DNA of 6,565 nt from Verrucomicrobiales bacterium (GTDB lineage: Bacteria; Verrucomicrobiota; Verrucomicrobiia; Verrucomicrobiales; DEV007), in assembly GCA_023253615.1 (NCBI GenBank), contig JALRFZ010000432.1, positions 1 to 6,565 on the forward strand, given 5' to 3'. Position numbers and translations under genes: made by a program. Below, one piece after another: positions 6,051 through 6,565 of the stretch. A model generated the notes under the pieces. The model worked only from the letters and a program-made list of their open reading frames with translations. It ran no database searches and was not told where the DNA came from. Positions within the stretch are counted from its first letter, which is position 1; every line of letters begins with the position of its first letter.

Positions 6051-6565
6051 ATGATCGGACCAGACGATTTCGGAGACCGCCGGTCGGCGAACCACACGCC
6101 CACCATCGCCCTCAGCATTGCTGCGGTGTTGCTGCTGGTCGTCGGGGCGATGAGCTACCGTGAATCGGTGCGCTCCAGATTGGAGAAAGAGTATGCCGAA
6201 AAAGAGGCCCGACTCATACAGCGACAGGGGCTCGCACCACTGCCCGCCGCGTCGGCCGCCGCGACAGCGCAGGGGGTTGCCACCGGTACCGTCCTCTACG
6301 ATGCCCAGGGCAACCCGGTCTACCTCACGGGATTGCCCCCCGGTGCCGCGCAGGCTCCCGTCGCGCCGGTGGCGCCCGTTCCTGACGCCGTGACAAGTGC
6401 CGCCCTGCAGCAAGCCGAAACGACCCTCCCGACGCCGGAGGATCCCGACATCGCCCGATTCCAGCAATCTCTCGATCAGGCGCGCCAGCAGGGGCAGCTC
6501 ACCGACCAACGTTTCAACCAGATCGCCGGAGGTGCCGCCCCTGCCGCCGCCTCCGTTCCCGGAAC
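6051..6565 (+). CDS. Unrecognised single-pass membrane protein, 3' end outside the window
   Basis: The frame is open from ATG 6051 to the window edge (171 codons, no stop), so only the N-terminal part is visible. A short polar head (about 1-17) is followed by one membrane segment (about 18-36, with AAVLLLVVGAMSY). A charged helix comes next (about 37-58, SRLEKEYAEKEARLIQRQG), plausibly a coiled coil. The rest is low-complexity and rich in Ala, Pro and Gln, with an APVAPVAP repeat. A small ordered-looking piece, TGTVLYDAQGNPVYLTG, sits near 77-93, and a second helix (IARFQQSLDQARQQGQLTDQRFNQI) lies near the end of the window. The layout suggests a membrane-anchored protein with an exported or periplasmic body. 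I do not recognise a family. ATG 6051 is the first start before the TM segment and lacks a Shine-Dalgarno sequence. Confidence 0.75.
   Translation, partial: MIGPDDFGDRRSANHTPTIALSIAAVLLLVVGAMSYRESVRSRLEKEYAEKEARLIQRQGLAPLPAASAAATAQGVATGTVLYDAQGNPVYLTGLPPGAAQAPVAPVAPVPDAVTSAALQQAETTLPTPEDPDIARFQQSLDQARQQGQLTDQRFNQIAGGAAPAAASVPG

Noticed and set aside
5928..6509. Minus-strand open frame of 193 codons opposite the terminal membrane protein
   Set aside because: Gly/Arg-rich, without a domain. The plus-strand frame has a coherent TM segment followed by a charged helix.
1..6565. Mobile element, CRISPR array or defence island
   Set aside because: No transposase or integrase motifs, no regularly spaced direct repeats, and no target-site duplication next to the tRNA were seen; gene content looks chromosomal and ordinary.

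Overview
This is a GC-rich chromosomal stretch with tightly packed genes. Its gene style suggests the Planctomycetota-Verrucomicrobiota-Chlamydiota superphylum, most likely Verrucomicrobiota. The clues are an ECF sigma factor followed directly by a FecR-type membrane protein carrying the planctomycete/verrucomicrobial FecR signature, a TonB-like membrane anchor joined to a von Willebrand A domain, and an almost complete lack of Shine-Dalgarno sequences. The taxonomic call is inference from family resemblance, not from a marker gene.

Layout, left to right. Positions 1-1987 (minus) hold the first 662 codons of a vWA protein whose 3' end lies outside the window. A tRNA-Thr(CGU) gene follows on the minus strand (2169-2240). 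A divergent spacer then leads to a two-gene plus-strand operon: an ECF sigma factor (2410-2955) and, 8 bp later, a FecR-type single-pass membrane protein (2964-4601), presumably its regulator. This operon converges, with 33 bp between stops, on tcdA (minus, 4635-5468), the tRNA t6A-cyclising E1-like enzyme. tcdA is divergent from rlmH (plus, 5500-5940), the 23S rRNA pseudouridine-1915 methyltransferase. The window ends in the 5' part of an unrecognised single-pass membrane protein (plus, 6051 onward). No gene-free stretch exceeds 300 bases.

Two themes emerge. One is cell-surface or envelope signalling: the sigma/FecR pair and possibly the vWA protein. The other is translation upkeep: tRNA-Thr, TcdA and RlmH. 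The tRNA-Thr carries A37 after an ACG-reading anticodon, so it is an expected substrate of the t6A/ct6A pathway that ends with TcdA. The most unusual item is the FecR-type protein. It appears to have duplicated N-terminal helical modules, and its C-terminal domain resembles one I associate with exported PEP-CTERM-type proteins of the same superphylum. No mobile element, CRISPR array or clearly novel defence system is visible.
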